NCBI GenBank assembly: GCA_000181795.3
Contig: CM012953.1
Span: 4,396,292-4,460,291 of the forward strand
DNA length: 64,000 nt
DNA from: Trichinella spiralis
Lineage: Eukaryota > Nematoda > Enoplea > Trichinellida > Trichinellidae
Reading direction: 5' to 3'
Numbering within the stretch: the stretch's first letter is position 1; the number at the start of each line of letters is the position of its first letter. Below are positions 11,476 through 24,896 of this stretch, one piece after another. The notes under the pieces were generated by a model. The model was not told the DNA's origin and ran no database searches. It worked only from the letters and a program-made list of their open reading frames with translations. The position numbers and the translations under genes were made by a program.

Positions 11476-13555
11476 TTACAGACGTATGACAGTTGAACGA
11501 GAGCGTCTGATAAGTTTCTTGAAATGAGTTATCATTTCAAGCAAAAATACAAAGCAGCTAAATATTGTTCCTAGAAGCCAAAGCCAAAATACTCCTTGAG
11601 CTTCGTCTAAATTTAAAGGAGTTTCTGTTAATCCGTCTCCATGCAGATTTTGGCGGCATATCATATCTTTTTTGGAACTTTCTAGAAATACATGGAATTC
11701 ACGCTGTATTTTTTTTATGAAGCCAGACTGAAGAAGCAATTCAATTCTAAAATGCTTAAAAAGTTAAATGCAAATAATTTCAATTACACTTCTGCAAACT
11801 GTACTGTTCTGAAAATTCTTTCAAAAGTGGAAAGTTTTTTCTTGTGCAAATTGAACACCAAAACGAACTAAGACTTTTCTTTACTATAGTAACTCGGCAG
11901 TCACTTGCAGCGAGCACCAATAATGGCTCTCTAGGAGCAATGAGTACTGTTTTAGGTTGATTTATTATTAAATCTTTTCCATCTTGGAATGATGAAACAT
12001 TGATCCACTTTTTGTTTATGCTCATTTCATGCCAAATCTTTTTCAAATTATCTTTCAATGAATCCTATCAACTTTTTATTAATAATTCTAAAATGCATTG
12101 GATATTTTAAATTTACTTTAATGTATAAGTGTGATGAAGATGAACTTTCTGTTACAATTTTATATCCTGAATGTTGGACCAAATATGCCAGTTCATCGAG
12201 TGTGTAGAATGGAAATCTTTCCCTTCCTGATGAAAGTGTCATTAGCATGCCACCAGAATAAATAGCCAACAAAGTAATTGACCAAAGCCACCATAAAGAA
12301 ACAAACATCCTGCCAGTAAAAGAATTTGGAGTTTTCCACAAGCCTAAAGTGAAAAAGATTATTATTTTTTATAGAAAATACTAAATAACAAAATACATGA
12401 AATTTGGTATACCTTGCTGCAAAAATATTGAGCAAAATACCCAACATGCATCTAGAAATGTGTATTGTTGCTCATTGTTTCTTTTCAAACTATGACAAAT
12501 AATGTAGAAAATGCATCCTGAAAATAATACAAGAGCTGCAACCATTGACCATGCTGTAATATTGAATGCAGCCGTAAGTATGAAAAATGTATTATCGGTG
12601 AATGTATTTGGAGAACGAATTAAAATAGCGTAATCAGATTGAAACAAAGGTTTTGTATAATCTGCAACATCTAGATGATCAAATGTTACTTCTGTTGGTA
12701 TTCCAAGAATGTCCACTTCCTAAAATTCTAGTTTGTTTGGCAAATCAGGCATTAGGCTAATTTTTGTTTTAGAATATCATCTTACCTCATTCTTGAGCAA
12801 TTTTAGCAAACCTGTCCAAGTACCATTTTCAAAACTTCCCAACTGATTTTCCGTGTGATTTACAATTTCATATCTATAACCATCATATTTACCATGGATC
12901 ATAATAAAAAAATATTTCAAACTTGATGTTTAACATGCGGCCAAGCTCTTTTAAAATACTCCATACTAGATCATACTTATTTTCAGAAAATTTTGTAGCT
13001 TCACTTAAATTTGTTTGAATTTGTCCGTATAACCATGGCTAAAAAGTACTGATTAGGTAGCAGAAAATATCTCGAATAACATTTAGGGAAAAAGAAGTTT
13101 GCAAAAAATGTATTCATTTTTCAGTTGTATTATATTACTACTTTATTCATTATGTTTAATATATCAGCATATCATTGCAAATAGAACCAAATTTAAGTTT
13201 TATTGAAGACTGTTGAAAGCTATGAAATGATTGCATAAAACTTAAATGCACCTTAATTGGAATAATGCTGATCTGAATACAATAAATACTGCACAAAAGC
13301 AATATATTGTTTATATTGTTATTATTAACATAAAAGTGCAATTTACATCGAAAAAATGTAACTTTTTATCAAGTGTAATTCTACATATCATACAAACGTT
13401 TAGATTAATATTATCTTATATCAAATTGATTTCTACAATAAAATCGTAAAATTATAAAAATGGAAGAGAGTTATCATGCAACTTACAGAAATTGTTGCAA
13501 CTTTGATTGTCTTAGTCGCATTATTTACGTGTGGTTCAAGAGAAATATTGGTCAT
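11476..13555 (-). CDS. Ionotropic glutamate receptor-like channel, short form
   Basis: Ligand-gated ion channel of the iGluR/IR family. Exons on the minus strand: 13487-13555, 12786-13038, 12413-12719, 12117-12343, 11790-12064, 11476-11745. Order in the protein: S1 ligand-binding half starting IKVATISPWLYG, then GKYDGYRYEIV and GTWTGLLKLL; VADYTKPLFQSDY before M1; M1 (TAWSMVAALVLFSGC); pore loop FLDACWVFCSIFLQQG; M3 (SLWWLWSITLLAIYSGG) replacing the usual SYTANLAAF; S2; and M4 (VFWLWLLGTIFSC) with a short basic tail. There is no amino-terminal domain and no clear signal peptide. The start codon follows a TTTTCAG acceptor by 9 bases and an in-frame stop precedes it. Exon 2 changes frame by one base at an A7 run (12906-12912 on the plus strand), most likely a homopolymer sequencing error; otherwise the gene is broken. 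It may be chemosensory (IR-like) or synaptic; the ligand cannot be told. Confidence 0.8.
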
Positions 13556-14908
13556 TTTTCAACCTGAAAAGCATATAAGTTTAATTTTGCTTCAGTTTTT
13601 ATTTACTGCTTGCAGATTAAAAATTATAGCAATATGTTAACAAAAAAGAGTTAAAGAATTGCAATGTGCTGCATAAAGTAAAAGGTGATTCAGTTTAATG
13701 ATGCTGTGATAATTGAACGTACTGAACATGTAATTATAAAAGAATTTGAAACATGTATATAAACTTGCTAATTTCATTATTACACATGCATATTATTGAT
13801 ATGAATATTATATGCAAGAGTAGCGCCAACTTGCATTCTCAATCAGCAGTCATCTGATGTAAAGTGAAAATAGTTCTAAACGAGATGTGCAATTTTACCT
13901 GGATGTTGCCAATGTTTCAGATCAATGATGGCAATGTGATATAGTTGTCAATTAAAACAATGCTATTTCCTGAAGAGTGCCCAGTAAAAGGAAAGTAAAC
14001 AGTTTCATCAGATCAATAATTTCGTATATCCATAATGTGACAAGCAAAAGAAAGTGTTGCCAATTTCAAAGCAAACATGATGATCAATGAAATGCTAGTT
14101 AATTTTTAATTTTCTAGATATTGTTTATATCCATTTACGAGATAGGTGAAAAACAGTCACTTGATTTGATTTAAGCAACAACTAATATTATGAATGATTT
14201 TAATATAAATAAAATTGAAAAAAATTCCAATTAAAATGCTGTCATTAGAGACATGCATGAAATGCTTAAATTGTAAAAAACACTTTATGTTTTGTTTCAA
14301 TTCATAAGAAAGCCATATTTTGTATATTTTAATTTTATATTGCTTTACAAGTGTTCAAAAGCTAGTCGTCATTTTCCTTTATCACTTATTTTACATTTTT
14401 AAAAGCTTCATGGTACTCTTTCAGTTCTATAAAATTATAATGATATGTTTTATCACACTTCTGTAAACATTTCATTTGTTTATTTCTTTAAAAATGCTAG
14501 TGCCATAATAGCTGCTGAAAGCATTATGATTTATTTGTAGAATTACTCATAGAAACATGCTTGAATCATATATAATAGACATTCGTTTTGGTCTAGTTCA
14601 CGCTTTTCTCATTCACTAGGTCACGGGAGGACAAGAAAGTGTGCAACAGCACCAGTCTACTATTATTGAACTACAATTTTTGAAAAATTTTAAACTTTTA
14701 CAATAAAAATATTGCTTTTGCGCAATATTTGTGATATAACATTTATTTTGCTAAACAAAATTAAGAATATCCAGCATGTTCAACAGCAAACTTATAAGCA
14801 CATTGCAAAACAAAATTTTAACCTGAAAATCATTGCATATTCACTTATGGTATTTGTATTTCTTACACTGGCTTAAATAAAAAAAAATCTACTTATTACT
14901 GACGAAAT
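13556..14908. other. Divergent intergenic region
   Basis: Lies between the start codons of the receptor (-) and the MFS transporter (+), so it should hold both promoters. No exon or clear motif was recognised. Confidence 0.45.
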
Positions 14909-17837
14909 ATGCGAAATCGAAAAGTAATTTACAATTTACTTTTCATATTATTCTTGGACATCATTGCCTTTTCATCAATTCTGCCACTATTTCCATCTAT
15001 ATTAAATTATTATGCAACAAAATCTCTTAAAGTATTTTAAATTATCAATTATATTTACAATTAGTTAACATTCTTTGTACTACAGGGTGATTTGTATGAA
15101 ATTTTGAGCAATACAATAAAAATTTATTGTCAAGCGATTGGTTTGCCAGACAATGAACGGCTGATTTCAGTATTTTTTGGAGGTAAAATTTTCATTTGTG
15201 TCATACTTAATTTTTAAAAAATCCAAATTTCCAATGTTCAGGTGCGCTTGGTTCTCTTTTCAGTGGTCTACAGTTCATTTCATCGCCTTGGTTCGGTGCC
15301 ATGTCAGATATATATGGTCGAAAATGGATGCTTCTTATAAGTTTGGTATGTGGTAGTGAAATTAATGTTAAAATTTTCAACTTTTATTAAATTTTATTTT
15401 TAAATGTTTGAATGAGTATTTTAAAAGGTGAATACTGTAATGCTTCTGAGAGGGAAAATATGCGATATGCAACTGCACATTGCTTACTATTATTGCTTGC
15501 GGCTTTGCCATATAAAACAAAACTAACTTTACTCCTTATTCCTCAGATCAGTTTCTCATTCACGTGCATGTCAATATCCCTATCATCATGCACATAAATG
15601 ATTCAGAACTTTAATAAGCAGTTCATGTTTCAAATTATGTTAGTTCAATGTAAAATACTAAATTCCGTACTTATAATTTTTGATAATTTAAAAAATATTC
15701 AGATCATAAAAAATAGTTGTAATAATAAACGTACAAATGCATGCAGATACTAATATCAGTGCATTTATGAATGTTACGTGATTAATGAAATATAAATATT
15801 AGTGTAATTTATTCTATAGATAATTAAAAGTTTTATAAGATTGATGAAATTTAGTTTTACAAAATTTATTACAATTTTTGGAATAGCAATCCATGTTTCA
15901 GAGAAAATGAAATGTTAATTTCCTGCAGTAGTACTGCAAACAATAGCTGAATTAACTTTTATTTAAAGTCTGCCACGTTAAAAATACTGCATTAATAGTT
16001 CATTTGATTATATTTTTATTCCATCAAACAAATAGAAAGTCATTTAAACCGTGTTATGAAATTAATACTTGTCTGCAATATTTTTGCTTTTTTAAAGGAA
16101 AAATTTTGAAGCTGTTAAAGTGAATAACAAAAAAGTATAACTTATAAATTGTTATGTCCAAGATGAAGATGGTTTCGTTTGTACAACATGTTTGTTTGAT
16201 AGGCAGGGACTTTTACTTCTTATTTATTATGGTCTTGTGCATCATCATTTGGAATTTTTATGCTGAGCCGCATAATTGGTGGACTTAGCAAAGCCAGTAC
16301 CTCGATTTCAATTGCAATTGTTGCAGATTTATTTCCTCCAGAAGAACGTGGAAAAGGAATGGTACTGCTTAATTTTTTAATTATAAAGGAACTCATATTG
16401 AATAACCCTTATAATATTTAGGCGTTTGTGGGCTTGGCTTTTTCAAGCGGTTTTGTTATTGGTCCAACTTTAGGCGCCATTGCTGCTTACTGGAACAGAA
16501 TGAAAACAATATCCGTATTCACACCGGCTTATTTTGCTTTACTTATTACAAGTATTGAATTTTTGTGGGTTTGGATTTTTCTAAAGGAAACTCTGCCAGA
16601 AGTCAAAAAAGTATTTATTCTATGAAAAAGTTTACAAAATAATTTTCATTTTTTAATTTTTCGTTTTAGAAAAAACACAGAAACTTGGCTTTCCCGCAAT
16701 TCTTTTCTTACATAAATCCAGCGTCATTATTTGTTTTCAAGCCACTTGAAGAAAGAATAGAACAAAAAGGTTTGCAAAACTGTTTAATGTCAATAAGATA
16801 TGTTTCATTTAAAACCAATGTTTCTATTATTCTTTAGTTTAGCTTTGAAATTATGATAATTATTAAAACATTATTATACATTCAGTCGAAATTAGGGGAA
16901 AACGTTTAATTTTAATTCTCATTGTTGGTGATTTTTTTGTAATAATTAATTTACTTTTGCACTTTTGCAAAAATTAACAAACAATTTGTTTAGTTCATCA
17001 AAAAATCAAACGTACTGGTCTTGTGTACTTCCTCTTCTTGTTTATTTATTCCGGCTTAGAATTTACTTTGACGTTTTTTGCTCACGAAAGATTTAATTTT
17101 AACAGGTAAAGATTCACATTTTAAAATGTTCTAATAATTCAATTTCAGCATGCAACAAGGGAAAATGTTTTTCTACATTGGAATTATCATGATAATCATA
17201 CAAGGTCAATAACTACAAAAAATATTTCAAGTTCTGTCTAAATTATAAATTTAGGAGGTTATGTGCGAAAAATCAAAACAGAGAAGCAAAAGGCAACGGC
17301 CTCAAAAGTTACGCACAATTATTAAACGAAGACTTTTTAAACAATTATTATTAAGGGTATTACTGTATCGCTCATATCCTTCTTGGCAATTTCCTTGGCT
17401 TGGAATGTATATTATTTTTATGGCGGCTTAACGCTATATTCTTTGGGTAAGGTTTTGGAAATATTTTGCAACTCTAATTCAACATCTGCATGCAATATAG
17501 CTTCTGGAATTGTTGTCCCGTGCTTAACTACAGAAGTATCTTCACAAGGTATTTTCAGTCGTATGTCATTTGAATTTTTTAATGTTTTTTATTCAATTTT
17601 TTGAAACAGTCTCACCGACAGAAAAGGGAAGTGTGCTTGGAATTTTTCGTGCATTGGGATCTCTGGCCAGAGCAATTGGACCAGTGTGCGCAAGTACAGG
17701 TTTGTTTTGTGATGAAGCAAAATAAACAGTATCTTTTCCAAAAATTTATATTTGCAGTTTTTTGGTTATTTGGAGACACAATAACATACATCATTGGAGG
17801 ATTATTAATGGTCATTCCATTATACTTGAATATTTAA
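14909..17837 (+). CDS. MFSD10: MFSD10-type major facilitator transporter
   Basis: Multi-spanning transporter of the MFS, closest to MFSD10 (TETRAN), an organic-anion or drug transporter-like protein of plasma or internal membranes. About 13 small exons begin at 14909-15031 and end at 17757-17837. Key blocks: FLDIIAFSSILPLFPSIL (TM1); the MFSD10-like loop ending AIGLPDNERLISVFFGG; QFISSPWFGAMSDIYGRKWM, carrying the MFS motif A (G-x-x-x-D-x-x-G-R-K); SRIIGGLSKASTSISIAIVAD; ERGKGMAFVGLAFSSGFVIGP; FLKETLPE after the first six helices; and VSPTEKGSVLGIFRALGSLARAIGP in the second half. The final exon forms the last helix and stops at 17837. A roughly 850-base intron follows the motif-A exon; others are mostly 50-300 bases. 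The start is the only ATG giving TM1, with phase-0 splicing into the next exon. Length, about 430 codons, matches the family. Confidence 0.88.
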
Positions 17838-18676
17838 TATGAGAAAAAAGAAAATTCTGCATTTTAAGAAATCTTTTCCAAATGGCAAACTTTTAAATTT
17901 GTCAAATTTTCCAAGAAAATATAAATTTGTTTCATATTTACATGCTCACAAAAATTCGGCTAATATTGTTTGGTCAATAACAGTTGAGCACTGTTTTTCA
18001 TTTAAAAGTAGTGCAATAAATATGAATGCCATATAACAAAATGCTAAATTATTGTCACAAATCAAAAATAAAGGTAAAACCACAAACCTAAAATATTTCC
18101 AATTTTAAATTCAACTTTAGACAGTTGTACTACTGGCCTATATTGAAATATCTTTAAATGATCAATTATGCAATGAAATAAATTTTTCATCGAGGAATCC
18201 CAGAGCAGAAGTAAATGAAAATTTTTTGAAATGAAGAATAAATTAATAAACATGATTAGGAGAAGATGATTTATTAAAGATAATGAATGTTGAAAATAGT
18301 TTCCGTCTAAATTAAAACAGAAGAAAATTACTTTTGTCGTTGCTATTCTTATACCTTTACCTGATTTCTTTAAAACCTTCATTTCAAATGTACTGCTTTG
18401 CGAGTTAAGCAGCTAAATGTCTAATGCATTTTATTCCATTTTGTCATTTAATCTCCTTTCAAAATATATCATCTACTAGAATTTTGTATATTTATATTTA
18501 TATCATTCTATGATTAACACTTGATTATAGGTTTGTCATCTTACTGTATAACCTTTGAAGTTTGGTTTTCCTTTGTCTTTCTTTGTTTGAAATGAACAAA
18601 GAAAACTACTAGCTTCTATTATTTTACGTGCAGTACAGTGTCCAGCATTGTGTTCATTTTTTACTGCATCGTTGAT
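17838..18676. other. Intergenic region with one antisense open frame
   Basis: An open frame of 106 codons on the minus strand (18062-18382) is Phe/Leu/Ile-rich and matches no family I know. In such AT-rich DNA it is more likely chance. The end of the region is probably the GPAT 5' leader; a TTTTACGTGCAG acceptor-like site lies at about 18632. Confidence 0.4.
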
Positions 18677-21353
18677 ATGCAGATATTCTATTTTTATCAT
18701 CCAGAATTGTTTATTTGTGCATTTTCTGTTTGTTTCATTCTAATGCTTATCATTGCATTCTTCATCATTCTGATGGCAGCTTTTGGAAAATCAACTGGAC
18801 TTAGACGAATGTATGTTAATACTTTGCTGCGAATTTTTCAAGTATGTATTTTATTGTTTCATCTGTTTACAATGATTTGCAACTAATTTATGACAGTTTT
18901 CTCAGCAATCTGCAATTGTACAATTTATAAATTTCAGTGATTAATGTTTTTTATTTTACTTGAAACTATTTTATGGTAAAAATTTTCAAGTAGGAATAAT
19001 GGCAGATAGCTAACTTTGTTTTTGTTAATACGTAATCGATTTAATCTAAGATTGATTTACATGATTTGCATGTTGATTTTGTACATTCAAACGTTGTTTT
19101 TCCAATTTTTTGCTTTTAATTTCAGCTCAACTTATTTATTTTTATTTTCAGTGGGTTCATTGGAACATTATATCATCAAGTCAAATATACGAAAAGTGTG
19201 ACAGCTCAGATGAAGAATTTGACGAAAATCATGAACGCGCGTCTATTTTTCTCAATGGTTCAATTGATGCAAAGCAGAGTCAGTTCTGACGTTTCCTTTT
19301 ATAATTGATCTTCAATTTTTTGCATTATTGTTTTATTTTCTGAAAAAAAATCTGCATATGATAATTTTGTATAATTTTATGTTATTGAACTCGGTTATCA
19401 CAGTGAATGTTTAACTAGAAGTGAATTTCACTTTTTTCGGGGTAGACCCGATTTCCCAAACAATAAACAGTATGATTTAATGGTTCATAATGGGAAATTT
19501 TTGCAATCTTCGATTTTTTTTGATTTGATTCATAAATTTGTTTCAGTTTGATAGGTTGATTTTTCTTTCAGATCATTTAATAGAACGAGAAGCATCTGAA
19601 CATCTGATAAATAAAATGTATGAAGAGCCCAGCGGTTGTGCCGTCACTACTGTTGTACAAGACGCCTTGGATTTTACTAAAGTAATATATATTTATATAA
19701 TATTGTTTTTGAATTATGAATGCAAGTTTATTAATTTAGGCAGGTATTGAAGCAATAATAGAAGATGATGTCACTTCTCGTTTCAGCGCAGCTGAGTTGA
19801 CTTCGTGGAATTTGCTCACACGCAGTAGTTACGGTTATCATCTTTTAAAGTCAGTGTTGTTTTTCTGTTTATGAATTGTTTGCAATTGAATTTTCTTGTA
19901 TTCTGCTGCAAATGACGATTTAATTTTTAGCTGGAAGCTTGGTTTGTTGTGGGGATTTGGCTTAATTATTCGTTATTTTGTTATTTTTCCAATTAAGTGA
20001 GTTTTATCGTTCGTTTTATTGTGTATTGACGATACTGATTTATGCTTTGTTTTGTATGCATACAGTTTAACTATACTTGTCATCGCACTTTTTATTCTAA
20101 TCGCAACTGGATGCACCATCACGTTTATTCGTGATGAACAGTAAGTCGATGCGATTGGTGATATTTTTGATTGTTTTTTAAAAAAAAGCATTAATATTTT
20201 TAGAAAAAAACGGAAAATCAGTCGTTCGATGAGTTTAGTATGCTATCGAATATTGCTTCAAGCTTGTTCTGGCGTTGTCACCTTTCACAACAGGTTCTGT
20301 TATGAATTTTGAAGGCTGCGAAAAGATTTGCAAATTTGAAAATCTTTTTGTAGACACAATTCAGCGAAGCCTGGTGGAATTTGCGTAGCTAATCATACTT
20401 CACCAATCGACGCTCTAGTGCTCGCCTGCGACAATTGTTATGCCTTTGTATGATTGAATATTGCTTCAGCAGTTGTTATTAATATTCTGCTTTAATTTTC
20501 TTTTGATTAACGTTTGCTTTCAAGGTCGGCCAACGGCAAGGCGGTTTTTTAGGTTTTATCCAGAATAGTCTGCTGAAATTAGATGCACATATTTGGTTTG
20601 ATCGTGAAGAAGGCAGTGACAAGCTGCTCGTGAGAAACAGGTTTGTTTATTTATTTATACGAATTATTTTGACGTGGAATAATTTCAGATTGCGAGAACA
20701 TGTTCAAGATCACAGCAAATTGCCAATTTTGATTTTTCCCGAAGGAACATGCATCAACAACACGTCTGTGATGATGTTTAGGAAAGGTTCATTCGAAGTG
20801 GGCGACGTCATTTATCCCGTGGCGATCAAATACGATGCTCGTTTTGGTGACGCGTTTTGGAATAGCTCGAAAGTATCGTATTTTGAATATCTGATGATGA
20901 TGATGACCAGCTGGGCATTGGTGTGTGATGTTTGGTATTTGCCGCCGATGGTTAGACAGGTGATTTGTTTTTTTATTTTGCAAATTTAAATTTCCACTCT
21001 TTCATATGATTGATTATTTTGCTTTTCAAGGACGGAGAAGATGCAATTGCGTTTGCTAGTCGTGTGAAAAAAGCAATCGCCAAAGCTGGTGGACTTGTGG
21101 AATTGGAATGGTAACATTATATTGATTTCTGTATTATCAATATTGCTACTGTTGTTGTTGTTGTTGTTGTTGTGCATTTTATTAAAAATATAATAGTATA
21201 TGCATATTAAGGGATGGTCAGTTGAAGAGACATTTCGTCAAATCAGAAGTAATTGACAAGCAAAGGCAAAAGTACAGCGAACGAATCATGCGGGTCCAAT
21301 TGGACGACGATGTATCCCATATGCTTCACTGTAAAAATAGCGAAGAATATTAA
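18677..21353 (+). CDS. GPAT4: Glycerol-3-phosphate acyltransferase 3/4 type
   Basis: Acyl-CoA:glycerol-3-phosphate acyltransferase of the ER membrane (GPAT3/GPAT4, nematode acl-4/acl-5 group), which makes lysophosphatidic acid at the start of triacylglycerol and phospholipid synthesis. About 12 exons encode roughly 440 residues. The ATG at 18677 is chosen because the following residues form the N-terminal membrane segment and GKSTGLRRMYVNTLLRIFQ, aligning with the start of GPAT4. Then come DALDFTKAGIEAIIEDDVTSRFS, SAAELTSWNLLTRSSYGY and a hydrophobic pair. Acyltransferase motif I is NHTSPIDALVLA (H-x4-D), motif II WFDREEGSD, motif III LPILIFPEGTCINNTSVM with the catalytic-region EGTC, and motif IV VIYPVAIKYD. 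MTSWALVCDVWYLPPM and GGLVELEWDGQLKR close the domain. All expected catalytic residues are present. A polyadenylation signal AATAAA is near 21780. Confidence 0.92.
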
Positions 21354-22323
21354 ATTCGATGAATTTGGTGGATTTTCCATTTTACTCGATCATCGAATGT
21401 TCAGTTATTTTGCATCGGTCAGGGGGTTGTTAGATAGCAGAAGAAAAAAAAAATTTTCCCCTACACACCTCATTGCGGCAACATCTCCAACTGTCTCTTC
21501 CTCCTCCTTTCTACATGCACCAGTTGTTTTGCGCTTGCCACTTTTGCACTTCACTGTATTGAACAGTTGGAAAGAGGTATATTGATTTTTTTTTCATCAT
21601 GGCAAACAGCAAACAGGCAAAAACTTAAGAAGATTTATTTATTTATATATATATTTTTTTTTGGCATTCTGATGTACTGCTTTGTTTCTATTTTAGAAAT
21701 ATACATTTTCTTCTACTGTATTTAAAAATGGAGTATTCTGTAATGTAAGCTTTGTTCAATTCTGTGCAAAAACAAAACGAATAAACAAACAAAAACTATA
21801 TTTCTCTCTTATTGTCAATCTATTTTTATTTGAAAAAAAATGTTAATTATTACAGAAGAAATGCAGACGTACAATGTAATGGTAAAATCAAAAGTCGCAC
21901 TGTACTGTATGAATAATCTTTTGAATTTGTTTGTCTGCCCTTGAACGTGAAGAAGTAGTTCGTTTAATTTGAAACTTTTTATTTAGATAAAAATACGAAA
22001 TAGGACATTCATGCATCATTTAAAATATTTATTTTCAAACATCTATATACACTTTTGTGAACGTTTAGTTCAATGTTTTACAATTTTACTTGATATTCTA
22101 CAGTATTCCTAAATTTTTCCAACATGTTTTCAGCATGCTTCATTTGAAAAATTGCATATATATATATATAATTAAAAATTCTGTACTGTGACTTTTTTGA
22201 AATAATTTCTTTTCATCATTTTATTATTTTATATTTTTTTATGAATGTAAAAAAATTTTTTTCTTACAAGTAAATCAGTTGGCAGTATTTCGCGTGAAGT
22301 GAAGAACATTTAGCACATGTAAT
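21354..22323. other. 3' flank of GPAT and spacer
   Basis: Holds the probable GPAT 3' UTR to about 21800, then AT-rich spacer with a short TA repeat near 22160-22172. No gene is seen. Confidence 0.5.
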
Positions 22324-24103
22324 ATGCATTTAGAAAAAATGCTATTTTCATTTCAGTTATTGAAATTTCAACTTGTTCAATGCAGGAACATTGTGAACTT
22401 GATGTTAAAATTAAGAAAGTTTATAAAACTTTTTCCATATTATAAATTCATTCTTTTATGTGTAAAAATTTGTTTAGAATTTGTGTGTGTGTGTTTTGTC
22501 TTCATTTTGTGTGGTTATTATTCCTCCATTATGCATCTGGGTTGGATTTGCATCGCGAAAGAGAAATACAATAAAGCGCGAATGATTTTTTTATGGCTTT
22601 TCTATAACGCTCAATGCGACTATGATTATGCAATCGATACACTGTTTGAACCGATGTACAACTTTGTAGACAACTATATACAGCAGTTTGGAAAAGTAAC
22701 GAACGAAAATTTTTTGTCTCGCAAGTTCACTATTCAGTTCATCATTTCTAAATTTCGCATTGTACAAAAAATTACGCTTATATATATATTTTTTTTAAAG
22801 ATTTTTGTAGGCTTTTTGAGCTTTATGATCTTCTTGATGGTGACAATTGCCTATTTAATTGTTGTTCCGTACGAATGGCCAAAACGGAATTATTTGCAAA
22901 TTTGCATTTATTTCGTTATTGGCAAATGGTTGCTGATAAATTTGATATTCAATTTTTACATGGGCTGTCGCACCGAGCCAGGTTATCCACCTCAGGCATG
23001 TTTTTGTCATTCAGCTTGCTATTATTAGGATAATTTGTTGTATTTTATCTTCAGGGGCATCTGATTGAAGTTGCAGTTGGAGTTTGTAAGCATTGCATTC
23101 AACCAAAACCACCAAGAACTCATCATTGTTCGGTTTGCAACCGCTGTATTTTGAAAATGGATCATCATTGTCGTAAAATAGATCTTTTTTATTTCAAATT
23201 AATTTTCTTGTGCTCTCAATAAAATGGGGCTGGGGGAAAAGAATATTCATTGAACATGATGCATTTAGCTTGGTTAAATCAATGCGTCGGTCACTACAAT
23301 CATCGATATTTCTATTTAACTTTGATTTTTATGTGGCTCTGTTGCATTTACGTTGTCTATGGAATGAGAGAATGCTTTTTGGATCATTATCGAATTGAAG
23401 CAGTGAGCTAACAGTTTTATCGAACAATGAGCAATTGAAAATGAAAAAATTTTCTCATCAATTTTATTGATATTTAGTCCGTCGTTCCGTGGTGCATGGC
23501 AATGGAAAACAAACTTTGCTACGCCAAATGGTTATGCCACTATGAAACCAATATTTCAACAAAATGTGAAATGGAACAAGTGTCCAAACGTTTCATTTTT
23601 ATTTATTTATTTACTTGTAATCTTTCTCACCTTTTAAGGAAACGTGTCGCGAATTAGTCAGCGGGAGAATGGTCCAGTATTTAATTTTAGTGGAATTTTT
23701 TGTCGCTCTTGCAATTGTCGTTGGTCTCCTCTGGTTGATATATTCACATGGAAAAATCATTTCTAACGGCGAGACCAGCATTGAATATTATATTAATTTA
23801 GCAACTGCTAAAAAATTTGCCATCAAACGAAAAGTAAATTATAAAACCAAATGTTATGTTCTTACACATTTGGCGTACAATATTTTATTCAAGGTTTACA
23901 TGAATCCGTATGATTTTGGTTGGAGGAAAAATTGGAAATCTTTTCTCGGAATCGATGATTTCAGAGGAGACTTTTTCAAAAAGATTATCATACCGTCCGT
24001 TTATCAGCCGAATGGCGACGGTCTGAGCTGGCCGTTTGCATTTTCTCTCGACGAACTACTTCCTCACGTTCAAGGGCAGGCATCACGTTCCTGCCGTCGT
24101 TAA
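22324..24103 (+). CDS. ZDHHC16: ZDHHC16-type palmitoyltransferase
   Basis: Protein S-acyltransferase of the DHHC family, most like ZDHHC16 (Aph2), an ER/Golgi multi-pass enzyme that palmitoylates other proteins (in mammals including ZDHHC6 and phospholamban). The N-terminal part has [19 protein letters not shown], matching the ZDHHC16-specific segment before TM1-2. After an intron (22696-22800) come TM segments, then [10 protein letters not shown] and the cysteine-rich domain [29 protein letters not shown] with the DHHC catalytic Cys, and [15 protein letters not shown] across the next intron. The C-terminal part has [10 protein letters not shown] (TTxE-like) and, after an intron (about 23836-23894), [18 protein letters not shown], diagnostic for ZDHHC16. 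Two introns would read through in frame, so splicing was assigned by alignment with the family. Start uncertain: 22324, or an in-frame ATG near 22402. Confidence 0.9.
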
Positions 24104-24896
24104 TTCAACTTCATTTTAAAACAAAAAATAAAAACATTTACAATTTATTCATTTTTAATATTTAATGTAGGCTTTGTTTGGATCTCAAAATTTTGAGTTC
24201 TGTTGTTGTCTACTTTTGTAATGCTTTTCAACAGATTATATAAAATGTTAAGAGTACGTTTATATATAAAAGCTGTGATTAAACGAGCGTCAGAATTTAT
24301 TTCCAAACTTAAATACTTGTATATTTTTATAGAAAATTATTCTATCATTATTACGAACATTTCTCGATTGCTTTTCCATTGTACACCTGAAAATCGTTTT
24401 ATAATACTGTAATGATTGACAAGTTTCTCACTTGAAAGAATGGCTAAAAAAGTGTCCAAAAAACGTATTATTGTTTAAGGTATAATTGAAATTTTGAAAT
24501 GAAAATTTTAATATTTTATTTGAATTTTTGCATATAATTGAATATTATGTGATCCAGTAGCATTGTATTCATTTCTTCAAAATGAGATATGTTATTCTTA
24601 TGATTACTAAAATGATAAAAAATATTTCAACTTGTGAATGAACTTTCTGACTTTAATCTGTATTTCATGTTCTTTTTTGTGAATTGTTCTATTTCTTATT
24701 TAAATGTGATTGTTTTGATGTCATAATTTTAAGCTTCGTTCAATTCGTAAATGGTCTCGTTGGTAACTGCTGCTCTACTATTTGTATTGATTAATTCTGT
24801 ATTATCCAAAGAAAATCTCATCTTTCATATGTACATTTCTATTTCAGATTAACTGAAAGCAAAAAAAAACTGTTTTGAAGTAGGCAGAAGTAAAGT
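24104..24896. other. Spacer before the roadblock gene
   Basis: No exon recognised. A TATTTCAG acceptor-like site at 24840-24847 lies 49 bases before the next ATG and may be a trans-splice site or the end of a 5' UTR intron. Confidence 0.45.

Noticed and set aside
18062-18382. 106-codon minus-strand frame between MFSD10 and GPAT
   Set aside because: Low-complexity hydrophobic composition, no motif or splice support; expected by chance in such AT-rich DNA.
22696-22800. Reading straight through as ZDHHC16 coding sequence
   Set aside because: The frame is open, but the family has no insert here and the segment is bounded by GTAACG and a T-rich AAG; it is an in-frame intron.
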